From Streptomyces sp. ITFR-16 (GTDB lineage: Bacteria > Actinomycetota > Actinomycetes > Streptomycetales > Streptomycetaceae): DNA of 64,000 nt. The DNA lies in contig NZ_CP134609.1 in assembly GCF_031844705.1 (NCBI RefSeq), positions 5,022,001-5,086,000 on the forward strand, in the 5' to 3' direction. The number at the start of each line of letters is the position of its first letter. Position 1 is the first letter of the stretch. Shown piece after piece: positions 26,681 through 35,766 of the stretch. The translations under genes were made by a program, and so were the position numbers. The notes beneath the pieces were generated by a model. It was not told the DNA's origin, did not search any database, and saw only the letters and a program-made list of their open reading frames with translations.

Positions 26681-27602
26681 GTCCGTAACTCTCCTCGGCC
26701 TTCCAGAAGTAGACGAAGCCGCCGACGCCGCACAGCAGCGCCCAGCCCGCGGCGACGGCCCAGACGTGCGGGGGCAGCTGCCCCGGCCCGAAGCTGTCGA
26801 TGAGTGCGAACCGCATCAGGTCGATGTAGACGGCGGAGGGATTGACCTCCAGCGCCAGCTTCACGGCGGCGGGGACATCGGTGCCCTTGAGCATCGTCTC
26901 CATGCTCCACATGACGCCCGAGGTGTACATCCAGGTGCGCAGGACGAACGGGGTCAGCTGGGCGATGTCCGGGGTCCGCGCGGTCAGCCGGGCCATGGCC
27001 ATCGAGATGCCGGTGTTGAAGACGGCCTGCAGCGCCAGGGCCGGCACCGCGAGCAGCCAGGACGGGCGCGGGTACTGCCCGAAGGCCAGCAGGATCAGCG
27101 TCAGCGCGCCCAGCGAGAACAGCAGCTGCTGGAGCTGTTGCAGGGCGAGCGCGATCGGCAGCGAGGCCCGGGGGAAGTGCAGGGCGCGTACGAGCCCGAT
27201 GTTGCCGCTGATCGCCCGGGTGCCCGCGGTGATCGATGAGCTGGTGAAGGTCCAGATGAAGACCCCGGTGACCAGGAACGGGACGAAGTCCGGCACCCCG
27301 TGCTTGGTCTTCATCAGGACGCCGAAGATGAAGTAGTAGACCGTCGCGTTCAGCAGCGGGGTCATGATCTGCCAGATCTGGCCGAGCTTCGCCTGGCTGT
27401 ACTGGGCGGTGAGCTTGGCGGTGGCGAACGCCGTGATGAAGTGCCGCCGCCCCCACAGCTGTCGGATGTACGCGGGCAGGGACGGCCGCGCCCCGCTCAC
27501 GGTCAGCCCGTGGGCCGCGGCCAGGGCGGCGAGCTCGCCCGGTGCGTACACGGGCGGGGAGAGGGACGGCGGGGCGTCCGCCGGGGCTGTTGTCTGGCTC
27601 AC
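26673..27602 (-). CDS. tagG: ABC exporter permease (TagG-like, ABC-2 type)
   Basis: 309 residues from GTG. ABC-2 permease with six hydrophobic segments and the family motif YSQAKLGQIWQIMTPLLNATVYYFIFGVL; LVTGVFIWTFTSSSITAGTRAISGN is also typical of polysaccharide exporters. Partner of the overlapping ATPase. The GTG before SQTTAPADA was chosen because further upstream the frame is promoter DNA; no strong ribosome site is visible. Divergent from a TetR gene across 174 bp of repeat-rich sequence. Confidence 0.9.
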   Translation of the reverse strand: MSQTTAPADAPPSLSPPVYAPGELAALAAAHGLTVSGARPSLPAYIRQLWGRRHFITAFATAKLTAQYSQAKLGQIWQIMTPLLNATVYYFIFGVLMKTKHGVPDFVPFLVTGVFIWTFTSSSITAGTRAISGNIGLVRALHFPRASLPIALALQQLQQLLFSLGALTLILLAFGQYPRPSWLLAVPALALQAVFNTGISMAMARLTARTPDIAQLTPFVLRTWMYTSGVMWSMETMLKGTDVPAAVKLALEVNPSAVYIDLMRFALIDSFGPGQLPPHVWAVAAGWALLCGVGGFVYFWKAEESYGRG

Positions 27603-27690
27603 CACGATCGCTTTCGACGAGAAGGCGGGAGGAGGAGAAGGCAGGAGGACGGGGAGAGGAAGGGCAGGTGAACGCCCGATGGCGACGGGA

Positions 27691-27769
27691 CGCAACCGTA
27701 TCGTCGTCACGCCGAGGGTAGGACGTTCCGACGTCGCAACGCAACCGTTCCGTCGTCACGGACTATGAT
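27691..27769. promoter_or_regulatory. tagG / TetR divergent operator region
   Basis: Two 21-bp direct repeats (27691-27711 and 27740-27760, 19 of 21 identical, core CGCAACCGT..CGTCGTCACG) flank a near-perfect 18-bp palindrome CGTTCCGACGTCGCAACG (27724-27741, 16 of 18 symmetric). A -10 TATGAT at 27764-27769 lies 7 bp before the TetR ATG, predicting a leaderless message. The arrangement is what a TetR autoregulator of the exporter genes would need; binding is inferred. Confidence 0.55.
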
Positions 27770-27776
27770 TCGGGCC

Positions 27777-28382
27777 ATGACCACCGACCCGGGAAGCCGC
27801 CGCCGTGTCCCCGCCGGAGCCGCCGTGCTGCGCGAGGACGTGACCGATGCGATCCGCGGTGCGGTGTTCGAGGAGCTGGCCTCGGTCGGCTTCGCCCGGA
27901 TGTCGATCGAGGGCATCGCCCGGCGGGCGGGCGTCGGCAAGACCGCCGTCTACCGCCGCTGGAAGTCCAAGCTGCACCTGGTCCTGGACCTGGTCTCCGC
28001 CGTCGCGGTGCAGGGCATGCCCGCCCCGGCGACCGGATCGCTGTACGGGGACGTGCGCGCGGTGCTCGAACTGGCCGCGTACGCCCTGCGCCACCCGCTC
28101 GCCTCCCAGGTCATCCCGGACCTGCTGGTCGAGGCGGCCCGCAGCCCCGAGATCTCCGACACCATCAAGGCCGCCCTGCTCGACCCCCAGCAGGGCGTCG
28201 CCGCCGTGGTCGTACGGGACGCCGTCGCGCGCGGCGAGCTGCCGCCCGACAGCGACCCGGACCGCGCCCTCGACCTGATCGTCGGGCCCCTGTACTGGCG
28301 GCTCGCGGTGGTCCGGGGTGAGCTGCCGCCGGGCTATCTGGACGACCTCGCCGCCTCGGCCGTGGCCGCCCTCACCCGCTGA
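27777..28382 (+). CDS. TetR/AcrR family regulator
   Basis: 201 residues. N-terminal HTH (FARMSIEGIARRAGVGKTAVYRRWKSKLHLVLDLV) and a C-terminal TetR_C-type ligand domain with ALRHPLASQVIPDLLVEAARSPE. No Shine-Dalgarno: the ATG follows a TATGAT box by 7 bp. Most likely controls the divergent tagGH exporter and itself. Ligand unknown. Confidence 0.92.
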   Translation: MTTDPGSRRRVPAGAAVLREDVTDAIRGAVFEELASVGFARMSIEGIARRAGVGKTAVYRRWKSKLHLVLDLVSAVAVQGMPAPATGSLYGDVRAVLELAAYALRHPLASQVIPDLLVEAARSPEISDTIKAALLDPQQGVAAVVVRDAVARGELPPDSDPDRALDLIVGPLYWRLAVVRGELPPGYLDDLAASAVAALTR

Positions 28383-28706
28383 GCGGGCCCCGCCCGGGTG
28401 AGGGCTCGATCACGTGTGTGGGCGTGCTTGTAGGGGTCACCCTTCCATCGGCTAGTCTGGTGACGGGCCGCCCACCGGACCTCACCGGCGCACGCGTTCA
28501 GCGTGCTCCCGGACCGTCCGGGCGAAGCCCCAGGCACCGCCGTCACCGCCGAAGGACGAACCCGGGATCCGTTCGGAGCGGAGCGGCGCTGCACGCGGGG
28601 TGAGCACGGTGCAGGCGTAGTCACTCGTTCGGGACCGTAACCGGTGACCCCCGACCGTTCATACGGTTGAGCCATTTACGGATAGCCAGGCCCCCGATGA
28701 ACGGAC
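28383..28706 (+). promoter_or_regulatory. Promoter and long leader of the first tagF fusion
   Basis: 324 bp without a gene. A -10 TAGTCT at 28453-28458 with a loose TTGTAG at 28428 (19-bp spacer) would start transcription near 28465, leaving a leader of ~240 nt. The leader has several small stems (CTGCAC...GTGCAG near 28590-28615; ACCGT-TCAT-ACGGT near 28657). No known riboswitch consensus was recognised. Confidence 0.4.
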
Positions 28707-31700
28707 GTGCTCAACATGCCGCCACGGCTCAGTGTCGTTGTCCCCGTCTACAACGTGGAACTCTTCCTGACGGACTGCCTGAAGTCCCTCGCGGAGCAGA
28801 CCATGACCGACCTCGAGGTGGTGATGGTCGACGACGGGTCCACCGACGGCAGTGCAGCTCTGGCCGCCGAGTTCGCCGCGCAGGACGACCGCTTCAAGCT
28901 GGTCAGCCAGAAGAACGGCGGGCTGGGCCACGCCCGTAACACCGGTGTCCGCAACTGCGACCCCGAGAGCCGCTATCTGGCCTTCTGCGACAGCGACGAC
29001 ATCATCCCGCCGAACGCCTACGAGCTGCTCGTCGAGTCGCTGGAGGAGACCGGCTCGGACCTGGCGTCCGGCAACGTGCTGCGGCTGCGCGCCGGCGGCA
29101 AGCTCCAGCAGTCGCCGATGTTCCGCAAGCCCATGGCGACGACCCGCAAGCGCACCCATGTCTCGCGCGACCTGGACCTCCTCGGCGACCGGATCGCCTG
29201 CAACAAGGTCTTCCGCCGCTCCTTCTGGGACAAGCACGGGTTCGCCTTCCCCGTCGGCGCGCTCTACGAGGACATCCCCGTCGTGCTGCCCGCCCACTTC
29301 CTGGCCGGCTCGGTCGACATCGTGAAGGACCCGGTCTACCACTGGCGCGACCGCCCCGGCTCGATCACCACCAGCCGGGCCGTCGTCCGCGGCGTCCGCG
29401 ACCGCGTCGCGCACGTCCAGGGGGTCTCCACCTTCCTGGCGGAGAACCGCACGGCCGCCGACAAGAACCACTACGAGTCGCACGCCCTGGCCAACGACCT
29501 CTGGTACTTCATGGAGGTCCTGCCCGACGGCGACGAGGAGTACCGGGCCGCCTTCCTCACGTACACCAACGAGTTCATCGACCAGGTCGACCCGTCGGTC
29601 CTGGACGGTCTGCCGCTGCGCCTGCGCGTGATGTGGTACCTGGTGCGCGAGCACCGCATGGACGACCTGCTGGCCCTGCTCGCCTACGACAAGCGCGAGC
29701 CGGGGGCCTTCGAGGTCAGCGGCGTGCGCCGCCGCCAGGCCCACTACCCCGTCCTCAGCCGCCCGGTGCCCGGCGCGGTGCTGCGCGTCGCCGACCGCGA
29801 CCTGCCGCTCGCCGCCCGGCTGCGCGACGCCCAGTGGCGCGACGGCAAGCTGCACCTCAAGGGGTACGCGTACATCCGCAACCTGCCCGTCGGCTCCGGC
29901 CCGAGCGAGTTCCGGATCGGCTGGCTGCGCGCCGGCCGGCGCAACGTGGTCCCGCTGCGGTTGCGCCGGGTCGACGAGCCCGAGGCCACCGCCCGCTCCC
30001 GCCAGAGCCTGCACGACTACCACCGCTCCGGCTTCGAGACCGCCGTCGACGCGTCCAAGCTCCGCATCGGCGCCGACGGCAGCCCCAAGCAGCTCACCTG
30101 GCAGTTCGAGATCGGCATCGCCAGGAACGGCCTGCTGCGCCGCGCCTTCCCCTCCGTCCGCGAGGCCTCCGTCGCCCCGCCGGTCCACCGGCCGGACGGC
30201 GACCACCGGATCGTGTCCGCCTTCGACGGCGACAAGCTGGTGCTGACCGCCGAGCGCGTCGACGCCCGGTTCGAGACCCACGGCCCGGGCGAGGCCGCCG
30301 GCACCGTCCGGGTCTCCGGCACGGTCCGCGACCGCCTCGTCAAGGGCGAGCTGAAGCTGCGGCTCACGCACGCGGCCACCAAGACGACGTACGAGGTCCC
30401 GGCCGCGGTCGGCGAGGGCGCCGAGTCCTCCGCCGCCGGCTGGCGCCGCTTCACCGCCGAGATCCCGCTCGCCGCGGTCACCGAGGCGCGCCCCACCGCG
30501 GACGGCGCGCCCAAGAGCATGGCGTACAGCGTCCACCTGGTCGGCCCCAAGGGCCTCAAGGCCTCGCTCGACGTGCCCGGCCCCGTGCTCCCCGGCCGCT
30601 ACCCGCTGGCCGACGGCACGGACGGCGGCCGCCGCGAGCTCGCCCTCGTCGCCAGCTCGCGCGGCAACCTGCTGATCAGCGACCGGCCCGTGCAGCCCTC
30701 CGTCGAGCTGGCGAGCTGGACCGAGGACGGGCAGCTGTTCCTGGAGGGGACGTTCCCCGAGGACGCCGAGCACCCCGTCGAGCTGGTCGCGCAGAACAGC
30801 AGCCACCGCGAGGAGGCGCTCTTCCCGGTCGAGTTCTCCGGACCGGACGACGCCCGCCGCTTCCGCGCCGAACTGCGGCCCGACGCCGTCGAGGGTCCCG
30901 GCGGCGCGCTGCCGCTCGGCGAGGGCAACTGGTACTTCTTCTTCCGGGAGAAGGGCGCGGCCGACGAGAGCGGCGACATCGCGCTGCGCATCCCCGCCTC
31001 CGCCTTCGCCACCCTGCCCGTCACCCGGCACCTCTCCGGCCGCGACTACACCATCGAGCGCCGCTTCGGCGACCAGCTGCTGGTCGTCTCCGCGCCGGTG
31101 CTCGGCGCGTCCGAGCGCGGGCTGCGGGCCAAGAAGCTGCTGAGCGAGTCCTACGCCGCCCAGCGCAGCGAGCCGCTGCGCGCGGCCGCCCTCTACAGCA
31201 GCTTCGACGGCCGCCAGTTCTCCGACTCGCCGCGCGCGGTCTACGAGGAGCTGGTCTCCCGGGGCGAGGACCTCGAACACCTGTGGGTCGTCCGCGACCA
31301 GCAGGCCATCGTCCCCGCGGGCGCCAAGGCCGTGGAGCACGGCTCGGTCGCCTGGCACGAGGCGCTGGCCCGCAGCCGGCACATCGTCACCAACACCCAG
31401 CTGCCCGAGTGGTTCGAGCGGCGCGAGGGCCAGACCGTCGTCCAGACCTGGCACGGCACCCCGCTCAAGCGCATCGGCCTCGAACTCGCGGGCACCGTCC
31501 AGGCGAACGCCGCCTACATCGCCACCCTCGAACAGCGGGCCCGGCAGTGGAGCTTCCTGGTCTCGCCCAACACGTACTCCACCCCCGTCCTGCGCCGCTC
31601 GTTCGGCTTCGAGGGCGAGGTCCTGGAGTGCGGTTATCCCCGGAACGACCTCTTCCACGCCGCCGACCGCGCCAAGGTCGCCCAGGCGGTACGGGAGAAG

Positions 31701-32252
31701 CTCGGGATTCCGCAGGGCAAGCGGGTCGTGCTGTACGCGCCGACCTGGCGCGAGGACCAGCGCCTGGGCGGCGGCCGCTACTCGCTGGGCCTCCAGCTCG
31801 ACCTGGCCGCCGCCGAGCGCGAACTCGGCGCGGACACCGTCCTGCTGGTGCGCCGTCACTACATGGTCACCGACCGGCTCCCGGACAGCGGCACCGGCTT
31901 CGTCCGCGACGTCTCGCGCTACCCGGACGTCGGTGAGCTGATGCTCATCAGCGACGCGCTGGTCACCGACTACTCCTCGCTGATGTTCGACTTCGCCCAG
32001 ACCGGCCGCCCGATGCTGTTCCACACGTACGACCTGGAGCACTACCGCGACACGCTGCGCGGGTTCAGCTTCGACTTCGAGTCGCGGGCGCCCGGACCCC
32101 TGATCCCGGGCTCCGACGACCTCATCGAGGCGCTGCGCGACCCGGAGCGGGCCATCGCGGGACACGCGGAGGCGTACGCCGCGTTCCGCCGCGACTTCTG
32201 CGACCTCGACGACGGCCGGGCGACCGCCCGCGTCGTCGACAAGATGCTGTAG
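28707..32252 (+). CDS. tagF: Bifunctional GT2 glycosyltransferase / CDP-glycerol glycerophosphotransferase
   Basis: 1181 residues. GT2 domain 1-~240 with VVVPVYNVELFLTDCL, VMVDDGSTDGS and an intact DXD-type AFCDSDD. A long beta-rich middle (~330-770) precedes the TagF domain (~800-1181) with catalytic His in VQTWHGTPLKRIG and in LLVRRHYMVT, plus ALVTDYSSLMFDF. Builds a polyol-phosphate wall polymer and probably adds sugar to it. GTG at 28707 taken; ATG at 28716 is equally possible. A strong terminator follows at 32291-32326. Confidence 0.92.
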   Translation: MLNMPPRLSVVVPVYNVELFLTDCLKSLAEQTMTDLEVVMVDDGSTDGSAALAAEFAAQDDRFKLVSQKNGGLGHARNTGVRNCDPESRYLAFCDSDDIIPPNAYELLVESLEETGSDLASGNVLRLRAGGKLQQSPMFRKPMATTRKRTHVSRDLDLLGDRIACNKVFRRSFWDKHGFAFPVGALYEDIPVVLPAHFLAGSVDIVKDPVYHWRDRPGSITTSRAVVRGVRDRVAHVQGVSTFLAENRTAADKNHYESHALANDLWYFMEVLPDGDEEYRAAFLTYTNEFIDQVDPSVLDGLPLRLRVMWYLVREHRMDDLLALLAYDKREPGAFEVSGVRRRQAHYPVLSRPVPGAVLRVADRDLPLAARLRDAQWRDGKLHLKGYAYIRNLPVGSGPSEFRIGWLRAGRRNVVPLRLRRVDEPEATARSRQSLHDYHRSGFETAVDASKLRIGADGSPKQLTWQFEIGIARNGLLRRAFPSVREASVAPPVHRPDGDHRIVSAFDGDKLVLTAERVDARFETHGPGEAAGTVRVSGTVRDRLVKGELKLRLTHAATKTTYEVPAAVGEGAESSAAGWRRFTAEIPLAAVTEARPTADGAPKSMAYSVHLVGPKGLKASLDVPGPVLPGRYPLADGTDGGRRELALVASSRGNLLISDRPVQPSVELASWTEDGQLFLEGTFPEDAEHPVELVAQNSSHREEALFPVEFSGPDDARRFRAELRPDAVEGPGGALPLGEGNWYFFFREKGAADESGDIALRIPASAFATLPVTRHLSGRDYTIERRFGDQLLVVSAPVLGASERGLRAKKLLSESYAAQRSEPLRAAALYSSFDGRQFSDSPRAVYEELVSRGEDLEHLWVVRDQQAIVPAGAKAVEHGSVAWHEALARSRHIVTNTQLPEWFERREGQTVVQTWHGTPLKRIGLELAGTVQANAAYIATLEQRARQWSFLVSPNTYSTPVLRRSFGFEGEVLECGYPRNDLFHAADRAKVAQAVREKLGIPQGKRVVLYAPTWREDQRLGGGRYSLGLQLDLAAAERELGADTVLLVRRHYMVTDRLPDSGTGFVRDVSRYPDVGELMLISDALVTDYSSLMFDFAQTGRPMLFHTYDLEHYRDTLRGFSFDFESRAPGPLIPGSDDLIEALRDPERAIAGHAEAYAAFRRDFCDLDDGRATARVVDKML

Positions 32253-32290
32253 TCCACGCCCCTGTTCCACCGCCCCCGCCCGGGGGGCGT

Positions 32291-32326
32291 CCGTGCCCGG
32301 CCGGTGCCGTCACCGGCCGGGCACGG
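32291..32326 (+). terminator. Terminator after the tagF fusion
   Basis: Perfect 16-bp stem CCGTGCCCGGCCGGTG / CACCGGCCGGGCACGG with loop CCGT, 38 bp after the stop. Confidence 0.85.
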
Positions 32327-32407
32327 GTGCGTCCGGGGCCAGGGTTTACGCCACGGTGACGGTTCGCTGCGTCGCTTAGCGTCGCCAGGTTGCTACGTTC
32401 TGTTTTC

Positions 32408-33661
32408 ATGGGTATCCGGATGTGGTGCGAAACCTGGGACGTGCGGCGGGCGCGAGCCGCCGTGCTCGTCGCCGCGACCGCGGGCCTGCTCACCCGCGTG
32501 ATCATCGCGGCGACCGTCCGGGGCCCGGCCGACGTGCGCATCTTCGAGGGATTCGCCAAGGCCATCGCCGTGTACGGACCGGTGCGCATCTACGAGCACC
32601 CGCTGCCCGGTCTGCCCGTCTACAACCACCCGCCGCTGGCCGGCTGGATGCTGCTGGGACTGAACGGCCTCGCCGAGCTCGGCATGTCGTTCGGCACCCT
32701 GATCAGAACCCCGGCGGCCCTCGCCGACTTCTGCTGCGCCCTGCTCGTGTTCGAGATCGTCCGCCGCCGGGCCGCCCCGCGCACGGCGATGCTCTGCGGC
32801 ATCGGCGTGGCCGTCAGCCCGGTGCTGATCGCCACCTCCGGCTACCACGGCAACACCGACGCCGTCGCCGTCGCGTTCGCCCTGGCCTCGGCCCATCTGC
32901 TGGCCGACCGGAAGGCGCCGCTCGCCGCGGGCGTGGCCGCCGCGCTCTCGATCAGCGTCAAGTTCGTCCCGGTCGTGGTGATCCCGGCCCTGTTCGTCGT
33001 CGCGCTGCGCGGCGGGCGGCCGGTCCTGGCCCGCTTCACGGCCGGCTTCGCCGCGCTGTTCGCGCTCGTGTGGGGGCCTGCCCTGCTGACCGTGCCCGGG
33101 GACCTGGAGAAGAACGTCCTCGAGTACGGCGGCGGCAGCTACCGCCTGTGGGGGCTGGTGCGCTTCGCCGACGTCCTCGGACTCCCCGAGTCCGTCATCA
33201 CCTTCATGCAGGGCGGCGGACACTTCCTCTTCGTCCTGGTCTGCGTGGCCGCCGGGATCCGGCTCGCCTGGCTGCGGCCCGCCCAGCTGCCCGGCGTCGT
33301 CGCCGCCACGCTCGGCCTGCTGCTCCTGCTCTCCACCGCCTCCGGGCTCCAGTACCTGACCTGGGCGGCCGCCGGGATGTTCGTCCTCGGCCTCTGGGAG
33401 GGGTTCGCGTTCCACACGGTCCTCGGGCTGACCGCCGTCCTCGGCTACAGCGGGCGCTCCGCCGTGCGCTGGAGCGAACCCGTGCTGGAACTCGGCGCCG
33501 CCGGCTGGCTCGTCCTGGCCGCCGGCCTCGTCACCGGCGTACGCCGCCTCCTCGCCACCGGCCCGGACGCGCCCCCGCGCCCCCTCCCGGAGCCCGGGCG
33601 GGCGCCCGTCTCGGCCCCCCGCAGCTCACAGCCTTCCGGTTCGTCCGTCGAGCGGCCGTAG
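32408..33661 (+). CDS. Integral membrane glycosyltransferase, GT-C/GT87-like
   Basis: 417 residues, about ten hydrophobic segments. An early loop with DVRIFEGFAKAIAVYGPVRIYEHP and VYNHPPLAGWML, and SGYHGNTDAVAVAFALAS, is typical of GT-C enzymes that use polyprenyl-phosphate sugars on the outer face. Disordered Pro-rich tail. A TACGTT box at 32394-32399 close to the ATG and no Shine-Dalgarno suggest a leaderless or near-leaderless start; a TTG six codons upstream is possible. Followed after 78 bp by the GT2-methyltransferase gene. Acceptor probably the wall polymer, by context. Confidence 0.8.
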   Translation: MGIRMWCETWDVRRARAAVLVAATAGLLTRVIIAATVRGPADVRIFEGFAKAIAVYGPVRIYEHPLPGLPVYNHPPLAGWMLLGLNGLAELGMSFGTLIRTPAALADFCCALLVFEIVRRRAAPRTAMLCGIGVAVSPVLIATSGYHGNTDAVAVAFALASAHLLADRKAPLAAGVAAALSISVKFVPVVVIPALFVVALRGGRPVLARFTAGFAALFALVWGPALLTVPGDLEKNVLEYGGGSYRLWGLVRFADVLGLPESVITFMQGGGHFLFVLVCVAAGIRLAWLRPAQLPGVVAATLGLLLLLSTASGLQYLTWAAAGMFVLGLWEGFAFHTVLGLTAVLGYSGRSAVRWSEPVLELGAAGWLVLAAGLVTGVRRLLATGPDAPPRPLPEPGRAPVSAPRSSQPSGSSVERP

Positions 33662-33696
33662 AACCGGCACCGCACCCGCCGCCCCGTCCCCTGTCC

Positions 33697-33717
33697 CAGC
33701 ACTGAGTACCGAGTACC
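33697..33717 (+). repeat. Three tandem degenerate heptamers (CAGCACT-GAGTACC-GAGTACC)
   Basis: Three head-to-tail 7-bp units in the 78-bp gap before the GT2-methyltransferase start. A closely similar triplet occurs at 52928-52948 in the ftsE-ftsX junction. Confidence 0.7.
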
Positions 33718-33739
33718 GAGCGCAACTGGAGAACGCCCC

Positions 33740-35254
33740 GTGAAGGAAAGCCCGAGTCCCAGGATCGGCATCCTGGTGGTCGCGTACAACGCGGAGACAA
33801 CGCTGGAGAAGACCCTCGACCGGATCCCGGAGGACTTCCGGTCCCGGATCGACGAGATCCTCATTCTCGACGACGCGAGTCATGACGCGACCTTCACCGC
33901 CGGCTGCCGCTGGTCGCAGGCCGAGGGCATGCCCAGAACCGTGGTGATGCGGCACACCAAGAACCTCGGCTACGGCGGGAACCAGAAGGCCGGCTACGCG
34001 CTGGCGGCCGCGCACGGACTGGACATCATCGTGCTGCTGCACGGCGACGGACAGTACGCCCCCGAGCTGCTCCCCGACATGGTCGCGCCCATCGAACGCG
34101 GCGAGTGCGAGGCCGTGTTCGGCTCGCGGATGATGAAGTCCGGCAGCGCCCTCAAGGGCGGGATGCCCATGTACAAGTGGCTGGGCAACCGCATTCTGAC
34201 CCGGCTGGAGAACGGTCTGCTCGGCTCGGAACTCACCGAGTTCCACTCCGGCTACCGCGCCTACAGCGTCGAGGCCCTCAAGAAGCTGCCGATCGACCGG
34301 AACACCGACGCCTTCGACTTCGACACCCAGATCATCGTGCAGCTGCTGAACGCGGGCATGCGGATCAAGGAGATCCCCGTCCCCACGTACTACGGCGACG
34401 AGATCTGCTACGTCAACGGCATGAAGTACGCGAAGGACGTCGTCAAGGACGTCCTCGAATACCGCCTGGCCGTCAAGGGGTTCGGCACCTGCGCCTGGAT
34501 CCCCAAGCCGGTCGAGTACGCCTTCAAGGAGGGCGACGGCTCCTCGCACGCCGTCATCCTGGAGAAGATGCGCAACCTCCCGCCCGGCCGGGTGCTGGAC
34601 CTCGGCTGTTCCGGCGGGCTGTTCGCCCAGCGCCTGGAGTCGCTGGGCCACGAGGTGACCGGCGTCGACTTCGTCGAGGTGCCGGGCGTGCGCGAGAAGT
34701 GCAGCCACTTCCACCTGGCCAACCTGGAGGAGGGGCTGCCCGCCGCCATCGGCACCGGCTTCGACTACGTCGTGGCCGGCGATGTCATCGAGCACCTGTC
34801 CCGCCCCGAGCGGGTCCTCGCCGAGGTCGCCGGGGTGCTCCGGCCGGGCGGTCAGGTCCTGCTGTCCGTACCGAACTTCAGCCACTGGTACTCCCGGCTG
34901 CGGGTCGCCGTCGGCGCCTTCGACTACGACCGCCGCGGCATCCTCGACGAAACGCATCTGCGCTTCTTCACCCGGGCCAGCCTGCGCCGCACCGTACGGG
35001 CCGCCGGCTACGACGTCCTGGAACTCGCCTCCACCGGGGCGCCGTTCTGGTCGCTGCTGGGACGCGGTCCGCTCGCCGCCGTGCTCGGCGGGGCGTCGAG
35101 GCTGCTGACCCGGGTCCGGCCGACGCTGTTCGGATATCAGCACGTCGCACTGCTCACCCCGCATGCGGCCGAGACGATCATCGCTGGAGAGCACGTCGAT
35201 GTACAGGACATCCTCAACCGACAGTACGTCCCCGCCGACCGGGTCGGCGTCTGA
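33740..35254 (+). CDS. Bifunctional GT2 glycosyltransferase / class I methyltransferase
   Basis: 504 residues from GTG. GT2 domain 1-~245, DPM1-like (GILVVAYNAETTLEKTLDRIP, ILILDDASHD, LLHGDGQYAPELLPDM, EFHSGYRAYSVEAL), then a SAM-dependent methyltransferase ~280-480 (motif I RVLDLGCSGGLFAQRLES, VVAGDVIEHLSRPE). DPM1-like enzymes load sugars onto polyprenyl phosphate, so this could make the donor for the neighbouring GT-C enzyme. The methyl acceptor is unknown. Its end overlaps the SMR-like gene by 56 bp. Confidence 0.88.
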   Translation: MKESPSPRIGILVVAYNAETTLEKTLDRIPEDFRSRIDEILILDDASHDATFTAGCRWSQAEGMPRTVVMRHTKNLGYGGNQKAGYALAAAHGLDIIVLLHGDGQYAPELLPDMVAPIERGECEAVFGSRMMKSGSALKGGMPMYKWLGNRILTRLENGLLGSELTEFHSGYRAYSVEALKKLPIDRNTDAFDFDTQIIVQLLNAGMRIKEIPVPTYYGDEICYVNGMKYAKDVVKDVLEYRLAVKGFGTCAWIPKPVEYAFKEGDGSSHAVILEKMRNLPPGRVLDLGCSGGLFAQRLESLGHEVTGVDFVEVPGVREKCSHFHLANLEEGLPAAIGTGFDYVVAGDVIEHLSRPERVLAEVAGVLRPGGQVLLSVPNFSHWYSRLRVAVGAFDYDRRGILDETHLRFFTRASLRRTVRAAGYDVLELASTGAPFWSLLGRGPLAAVLGGASRLLTRVRPTLFGYQHVALLTPHAAETIIAGEHVDVQDILNRQYVPADRVGV

Positions 35255-35699
35255 GGCGGCCATCCCCGAGCCCACCCCGGCCCCGGCCTCCGAGACCCGG
35301 GCCCCCGCAGTCAGGAGCAAGGCCTTGACCCTTCCCAGCGTGCTGCTGCTGCTGTTCGCCGTGTTCTCGTCGGCGGGCGGCCAGATCATGCTCAAGCACG
35401 GGATGAAGGGCGCGGCCGCAGCCGCCGGACGCGACGGCGGCTCCGTCGCCCTGCGCGCCGCCGGCAGCCCCTGGGTCGTGTTCGGCCTGGTGGTCTTCGC
35501 CGTGTCCGCGCTCGCCTGGATGACGACGCTGGCGAAGGTGCCGCTGTCCGTCGCCTACCCGTTCAACGCCCTCGGCTATCTGCTGATCGTGCTGGCCGGG
35601 GCGACCGTGCTGCACGAGCGGACCTCGATGTGGACCTGGGGCGGCTCGCTGCTCGTGGTGGTCGGCCTCGTCACGGTCATGGCGGGCCAGCAACGCTGA
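35199..35699 (+). CDS. SMR/EamA-like four-helix transporter
   Basis: 166 residues. Pro/Ala/Thr-rich N-terminus (~1-48) followed by four hydrophobic helices with FSSAGGQIMLKHGMK, VVFAVSALAWMTTLAKVPLSVAYPFNALGYLLIVLAG and LHERTSMWTWGGSLLVVVGLVTVMAG. The SVAYPFNALGYL segment is a small-multidrug-resistance signature; related ArnE/F-type proteins flip polyprenyl-phosphate sugars. Context with a DPM1-like GT2 and a GT-C enzyme favours a flippase role (inference). Starts inside the preceding gene; GGAGA lies at 35186. Confidence 0.8.
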   Translation: MYRTSSTDSTSPPTGSASEAAIPEPTPAPASETRAPAVRSKALTLPSVLLLLFAVFSSAGGQIMLKHGMKGAAAAAGRDGGSVALRAAGSPWVVFGLVVFAVSALAWMTTLAKVPLSVAYPFNALGYLLIVLAGATVLHERTSMWTWGGSLLVVVGLVTVMAGQQR

Positions 35700-35711
35700 G
35701 CCCGTACGGCA

Positions 35712-35753
35712 CGAAGGGCCCGCCACCGGAACGCACCGGCGGCGGGCCCTTCG
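35712..35753. terminator. Bidirectional terminator between SMR-like gene and second tagF fusion
   Basis: 18-bp stem starting CGAAGGGCCCGCC and ending GGCGGGCCCTTCG, with one A-C mismatch and loop AACGCA, between convergent genes. Confidence 0.85.
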
Positions 35754-35766
35754 GCTGTCGTACGGG

